Shown: positions 57,601 to 64,000 of the stretch, in pieces
Position numbering within the stretch: the stretch's first letter is position 1
Layout: the number at the start of each line of letters is the position of its first letter
Assembly: GCF_050908995.1 (NCBI RefSeq)
Contig: NW_027484988.1
Coordinates: forward strand, 1 to 64,000
Source: Andrena cerasifolii
Taxonomy: Eukaryota; Arthropoda; Insecta; Hymenoptera; Andrenidae
DNA length: 64,000 nucleotides
Reading direction: 5' to 3'
Made by a program: the position numbers and the translations under genes
The notes under the pieces: model-generated
Told to the model about the DNA's origin: nothing
Databases searched by the model: none
What the model saw: the letters and a program-made list of their open reading frames with translations, nothing else

Positions 57601-60120
57601 ATCAGTTTTTCGATATAAGTTTTTCAATATCGGTTTTTCAATATCGGTTTTTCAATATCGGTTTTTCAATATCGGTTTTTCAATATCGGTTTTTCAATAT
57701 CGGTTTTGCAACATCAGTTTTTCGATATCAGTTTTTCAATATTTGTTTTTCAATATCGGTTTTGCAATATCAGTTTTTCGATATAAGTTTTTCAATATCG
57801 GTTTTTCAATATCGGTTTTTCAATATCGGTTTTTCAATATCGGTTTTTCAATATCGGTTCTAATATCGGGTTCAATATCAGTTTTTCAATATCGGTTTTT
57901 CAATATCGGTTTTTCAATATCGGTTTTTCAATATCGGTTTTTCAATATCGGTTTTTCAATATCAGTTTTTCGATATCAGTTTTTCAATATCGGTTTTTCC
58001 ATATCGGTTTTTCAATATCAGTTTTTCGATATCAGTTTTTCAATATTTGCTTTACAATATCGGTTTTTCAATATCGGTTCTAATATCGGATTCAATATCG
58101 GTTTTGCAATATCAGTTTTTCGATATAAGTTTTTCAATATCGGTTTTTGAATATCGGTTCTCCAATATCGGTTTTTGAATATCGGTTCTAATATCGGTTT
58201 CAATATCGGTTTTGCAACATCAGTTTTTCGATATCAGTTTTTCAATATTTGTTTTTCAATATCGGTTTTGCAATATCAGTTTTTCGATATAAGTTTTTCA
58301 ATATTGGTTTTTCAATATCGGTTTTTCAATATCGGTTTTTCAATATTTGTTTTTCAATATCGGTTTCTCAATATCAGTATTTCAATATTTGTTCTAATAT
58401 CGGTTTCAATATCAGTTTTTCAATATCGGTTTTTCAATATCGGTTTTTCAATATCAGTTTTTCGATATCAGTTTTTCAATATTTGTTTTTCAATATCGTT
58501 TCTAATATCGGTTCCAATATCAGTTTTTCAATATCGGTTTTTCAATATCGGTTTTTCAATATCGGTTTTTCAATATCAGTTTTTCGATATCAGTTTTTCA
58601 ATATTTGTTTTTCAATATCGGTTCTAATATCGGTTTCAATATCGGTTTTGCAATATCAGTTATTCGATATTTGTTTTTCAATATCGGTTTTTCAATATCG
58701 GTTCTAATATCGGTTTCAATATCAGTTTTTCAATATCGGTTTTTCAATATCGGTTTTTCAATATCAGTTTTTCGATATCAGTTTTTCGATATCAGTTTTT
58801 CAATATTTGCTTTACTATATCGGTTTTTCAATATCGGTTTAGAACAATATCGGTTTTGCAACATCAGTTTCTCAATATCGGTTTTTCAATATCGGTTTTT
58901 CAATATCAGTTTTTCGATATCAGTTTTTCTATATAGGTTTTTCAATATCGGTTTTTCAATATCAGTTTTTCAATATTTGTTCTCCAATATCGGTTCTAAT
59001 ATCGGTTTCAATATCGGTTTTGCAATATCAGTTTTTCGATATTTGTTTTTCAATATCGGTTCTAATATCGGTTTCAATATCAGTTTTTCAATATCGGTTT
59101 TTCAATATCGGTTCTAATATCGGTTTCAATATCAGTTTTTCAATATCGGTTTCAATATCGGTTTTGCAATATCAGTTTTTCAATATCGGTTTTTCAATAT
59201 CGGTTTTTCAATATCGGTTCTAATATCGGTTTCAATATCAGTTTTTCAATATCGGTTTTTCAATATCAGTTTTTCAATATCGGTTTTTCAATATCGGTTT
59301 TTCAATATCAGTTTTTCGATATCAGTTTTTCAAATATCGGTTTTTGAATATCGGTTCTAATACCGGATTCAATATCGGTTTTTCAATATCAGTTTTTCGA
59401 TATCGGTTTTTCAATATTTGTTTTTCAATATCGGTTTTTCAATATCGGTTCTAATATCGGTTTCAATATCGGTTTTTCAATATCGGTTTTTCAATATCAG
59501 TTTTTCGATATCAGTTTTTCATTATTTGCTTTACAATATCGGTTTTTCAATATCGGTTTAGAACAATATCGGTTTTGCAACATCAGTTTCTCAATATCGG
59601 TTTTTCGATATAAGTTTTTCAATATCGGTTTTTCAATATCGGTTTTTCAATATCGGTTTTTCAATATCGGTTTTTCAATATCGGTTTTTCAATATTTGTT
59701 TTTCAATATCGGTTTTTCGATATCAGTTTTTCAATATTTGCTTTACAATATCGGTTTTTCAATATCGGTTCTAATATCGGTTTCAATATCAGTTTTTCAA
59801 TATCGGTTTTTCAATATCGGTTTTTCAATATTTGTTCTCCAATATCGGTTTTTGAATATCGGTTCTAATATCGGTTTCAATATCGGTTTTGCAACATCAG
59901 CTTTTCGATATCAGTTTTTCAATATTTGTTTTTCAATATCGGTTTTGCAATATCAGTTTTTCGATATAAGTTTTTCAATATCGGTTTTTCAATATTTGTT
60001 TTTCAATATCGGTTTTTCTATATCGGTTTTTCAATATTTGTTTTTCAATATCGGTTTTTCAATATCAGTTTTTCAATATTTGTTCTCCAATAACGGTTTT
60101 TGAATATCGGTTCTAATATC
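55470..60120 (+). repeat. Overlapping tandem pair, about 2.5-2.7 kb period
   Basis: Landmarks at 55,470 and 55,900 recur at 58,175 and 58,605 (2,705 bases), and 57,153 recurs at 59,696 (2,543 bases). The difference reflects a deletion near 59,145, where a run of units present in the first copy is missing. A 360-base local duplication follows at about 59.7-60.5 kb. Confidence 0.65.
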
Positions 60121-63100
60121 TGATTCAATAACGGTTTTGCAATATCAGTTTTTCGATATAAGTTTTTCAATATCGGTTTTTCAATATCGGTTTTTCAATA
60201 TCGGTTTTTCAATATCGGTTTTTCAATATCGGTTTTTCAATATCGGTTTTGCAACATCAGTTTTTCGATATCAGTTTTTCAATATTTGTTTTTCAATATC
60301 GGTTTTGCAATATCAGTTTTTCGATATAAGTTTTTCAATATCGGTTTTTCAATATTTGTTTTTCAATATCGGTTTTTCTATATCGGTTTTTCAATATTTG
60401 TTTTTCAATATCGGTTTTTCAATATCAGTTTTTCAATATTTGTTCTCCAATAACGGTTTTTGAATATCGGTTCTAATATCTGATTCAATAACGGTTTTGC
60501 AATATCAGTTTTTCGATATAAGTTTTTCAATATCGGTTTTTCAATATCGGTTTTTCAATATCGGTTTTTCAATATCGGTTTTTCAATATCGGTTCTAATA
60601 TCGGGTTCAATATCAGTTTTTCAATATCGGTTTTTCAATATCGGTTTTTCAATATCGGTTTTTCAATATCGGTTTTTCAATATCAGTTTTTCGATATCAG
60701 TTTTTCAATATCGGTTTTTCCAAATCGGTTTTTCAATATCAGTTTTTCGATATCAGTTTTTCAATATTTGCTTTACAATATCGGTTTTTCAATATCGGTT
60801 CTAATATCGGATTCAATATCGGTTTTGCAATATCAGATTTTCGATATAAGTTTTTCAATATCGGTTTTTCAATATCGGTTCTCCAATATCGGTTTTTGAA
60901 TATCGGTTCTAATACCGGATTCAATATCGGTTTTTCAATATCAGTTTTTCGATATCGGTTTTTCAATATTTGTTTTTCAATATCGGTTTTTCAATATCGG
61001 TTCTAATATCGGTTTCAATATCGGTTTTTCAATATCGGTTTTTCAATATCAGTTTTTCGATATCAGTTTTTCAATATTTGCTTTACAATATCGGTTTTTC
61101 AATATCGGTTTAGAACAATATCGGTTTTGCAACATCAGTTTCTCAATATCGGTTTTTCAATATCGGTTTTTCAATATCAGTTTTTCGATATCAGTTTTTC
61201 AATATTTGTTTTTCAATAACGGTTTTTCAATATCGGTTCTAATATCGGATTCCATATCTGTTTTGCAATATCAGTTTTTCTATATAGGTTTTTCAATATC
61301 GGGTTTCAATATCAGTTTTTCAATATTTGTTCTCCAATACCGGTTTTTGAATATCGGTTCTAATATCGGTTTCAATATCGGTTTTGCAATATCAGTTTTT
61401 CGATATCAGTTTTTCAATATTTGTTTTTCAATATCGGTTCTAATATCGGTTTCAAAATCAGTTTTTCAATATCGGTTTTTCAATATCGGTTTTTCAATAT
61501 TTGTTCTCCAATATCGGTTTTTGAATATCGGTTCTAATATCGGTTTCAATATCGGTTTTGCAACATCAGTTTTCCGATATCAGTTTTTCAATATTTGTTT
61601 TTCAATATCGGTTTTGCAATATCAGTTTTTCGATATAAGTTTTTCAATATCGGTTTTGCAACATCAGTTTTTCGATATCAGTTTTCAATATTTGTTTTTC
61701 ATTATCGGTTTTGCAATATCAGTTTTTCGATATAAGTTTTTCAATATCGGTTTTTCAATATCGGTTTTTCAATATCGGTTTTTCAATATTTGTTTTTCAA
61801 TATCGGTTTTTCAATATCGTTTTTTCGATATCAGTTTTTCAATATTTGCTTTACAATATCGGTTTTTCAATATCGGTTCTAATATCGGTTTCAATATCGG
61901 TTTTGCAATATCAGTTTTTCGATATCAGTTTTTCAATATTTGTTTTTCAATATCGTTTCTAATATCGGTTTCAATATCAGTTTTTCAATATCGGTTTTTC
62001 AATATCGGTTTTTCAATATCGGTTTTTCAATATCAGTTTTTCAATATTTGTTCTAATATCGGTTTCAATAACAGTTTTTCAATATCGGTTTTTCAATATC
62101 GGTTTTTCAATATTTGTTTTTCAATATCGGTTTTTCAATATCGGTTCTAATATCGGTTTCAATATCAGTTTTTCAATATCGGTTTTTCAATATCGGTTTT
62201 TCAATATCGGTTCTAATATCGGTTTCAATATCAGTTTCTCAATATCGGTTTTTCAATATCAGTTTTTCGATATCAGTTTTTCAATATTTGCTTTACAATA
62301 TCGATTTTTCAATATCGGTTCTAATATCGGATTCAATATCGGTTTTGCAATATCAGTTTTTCAATATCAGTTTTTCGATATCAGTTTTTCAATATTTGTT
62401 TTTCAATATCGGTTTTGCAATATCAGTTTTTCGATATCAGTTTTTCAATATTTGTTTTTCAATATCGTTTCTAATATCGGTTCCAATATCAGTTTTTGAA
62501 TATCGGTTTTTCAATATCGGTTTTTCAATATCGGTTTTTCAATATCAGTTTTTCGATATCAGTTTTTCAATATTTGTTTTTCAATATCGGTTTTGCAATA
62601 TCAGTTTTTCGATATAAGTTTTTCAATATTGGTTTTTCAATATCGGTTTTTCAATATTTGTTTTTCAATATCGGTTTCTCAATATCAGTTTTTCAATATT
62701 TGTTCTAATATCGGTTTCAATATCAGTTTTTCAATATCGGTTTTTCAATATCGGTTTTTCAATATCAGTTTTTCGATATCAGTTTTTCAATATTTGTTTT
62801 TCAATATCGTTTCTAATATCGGTTCCAATATCAGTTTTTCAATATCGGTTTTTCAATATCGGTTTTTCAATATCGGTTTTTCAATATCAGTTTTTCGATA
62901 TCAGTTTTTCAATATTTGTTTTTCAATATCGGTTCTAATATCGGTTTCAATATCGGTTTTGCAATATCAGTTATTCGATATTTGTTTTTCAATATCGGTT
63001 TTTCAATATCGGTTCTAATATCGGTTTCAATATCAGTTTTTCAATATCGGTTTTTCAATATCGGTTTTTCAATATCAGTTTTTCGATATCAGTTTTTTGA

Positions 63101-64000
63101 TATCAGTTTTTCAATATTTGCTTTACTATATCGGTTTTTCAATATCGGTTTAGAACAATATCGGTTTTGCAACATCAGTTTCTCAATATCGGTTTTTCAA
63201 TATCGGTTTTTCAATATCAGTTTTTCGATATCAGTTTTTCTATATAGGTTTTTCAATATCGGTTTTTCAATATCAGTTTTTCAATATTTGTTCTCCAATA
63301 TCGGTTCTAATATCGGTTTCAATATCGGTTTTGCAATATCAGTTTTTCGATATTTGTTTTTCAATATCGGTTTTTCAATATCGGTTCTAATATCGGTTTC
63401 AATATCAGTTTTTCAATATCGGTTTTTCAATATCGGTTCTAATATCGGTTTCAATATCAGTTTTTCAATATCGGTTTTTCAATATCAGTTTTTCGATATC
63501 AGTTTTTCAATAATTGCTTTACAATATCGATTTTTCAATATCGGTTCTAATATCGGATTCAATATCGGTTTTGCAATATCAGTTTTTCGATATCAGTTTT
63601 TCAATATCGGTTTTTCAATATCGGTTCTAATATCGGTTTCAATATCGGTTTTGCAATATCAGTTTTTCAATATCGGTTTTTCAATATCGGTTTTTCAATA
63701 TCGGTTCTAATATCGGTTTCAATATCAGTTTTTCAATATCGGGTTTTCAATATCAGTTTTTCAATATCGGTTTTTCAATATCGGTTTTTCAATATCAGTT
63801 TTTCGATATCAGTTTTTCAAATATCGGTTTTTGAATATCGGTTCTAATACCGGATTCAATATCGGTTTTTCAATATCAGTTTTTCGATATCGGTTTTTCA
63901 ATATTTGTTTTTCAATATCGGTTTTTCAATATCGGTTCTAATATCGGTTTCAATATCGGTTTTTCAATATCGGTTTTTCAATATCAGTTTTTCGATATCA

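Larger units (their letters stand above)
14064..64000. repeat. Minisatellite array, 12-14-bp units
   Basis: About 50 kb of uninterrupted tandem units continues past the window end. The main unit is TTTTTCAATATCGG (14 bp). Frequent variants end in ATATCAG or ATATTTG, or change the lead-in to TTTTTCG, TTTTGCA, TTCTCCA, TTTTTGA, TTTACA, or the 12-bp forms TTCTAATATCGG and TTTCAATATCGG. A rarer TTTAGAACAATATCGG form also recurs. Variants are not random: long strings of variants repeat in the same order, giving higher-order repeats. No gene, RNA gene or non-satellite insertion is seen anywhere in it. Reading frames up to 314 codons on the + strand are by-products of the stop-free 14-bp unit. Confidence 0.98.

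Noticed and set aside
14021..63710. Many overlapping ORFs of 60-314 codons in the satellite, on both strands
   Set aside because: They are translations of the tandem unit in shifting phases with no independent coding signal, and frames overlap each other throughout.
14064..64000. CRISPR-like regular repetition
   Set aside because: Units are contiguous, with no unique spacers, and the context is a eukaryotic satellite.

Overview
The window is eukaryotic repeat DNA, most likely from an insect. The clue is a complete errantivirus-like (Ty3/gypsy) endogenous retrovirus whose envelope resembles the baculovirus F family. I see no ordinary host gene, no rRNA or tRNA gene and no bacterial feature.

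Layout. (1) 1-2887: extremely A/T-rich low-complexity DNA, A-rich on the + strand up to about 2270 and T-rich after it, forming a diverged inverted repeat. (2) 2888-14063: one 11.2-kb LTR element on the minus strand. Its two LTRs (1267 and 1266 bp) differ by about five substitutions and one indel, and have perfect 7-bp inverted ends (TGTTACG...CGTAACA). In sense order it holds: 5' LTR, a tRNA-Leu-type primer binding site, gag, pol (entered through a textbook -1 frameshift signal), env, two small overlapping accessory ORFs, a polypurine tract and the 3' LTR. (3) 14064-64000 and beyond: about 50 kb of a 12-14-bp minisatellite (core TTTTTCAATATCGG and variants) with nested higher-order repeats, including a near-perfect tandem duplication of about 15 kb.

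How the element would work. Gag carries one CCHC knuckle. Pol carries protease, reverse transcriptase, RNase H, an unexpected macro-domain-like segment, and integrase with an HHCC finger and a GPY/F-type tail. Env is a full-length F-like fusion protein. Downstream of env lies a GC-rich accessory locus with its own TATA/Inr-like promoter. It encodes a short protein with three TQT/VQT-type motifs and then a complete extended Tudor domain. Tudor proteins are central to the animal piRNA pathway, which silences such elements, so a Tudor gene carried by an errantivirus is the strongest candidate here for an undescribed counter-defence or host-interaction system.

A second strong signal lies in the LTR U5 region: ten 33-nt units, nine of which can form the same two-stem hairpin. 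Inner and outer stems change sequence while keeping pairing, and the loops stay constant. This looks like a repeated structural element in the genomic RNA leader, for example for packaging, dimerisation or translation.

All satellite reading frames up to 314 codons are judged artefacts of a 14-bp unit that has no stop codon on the + strand.
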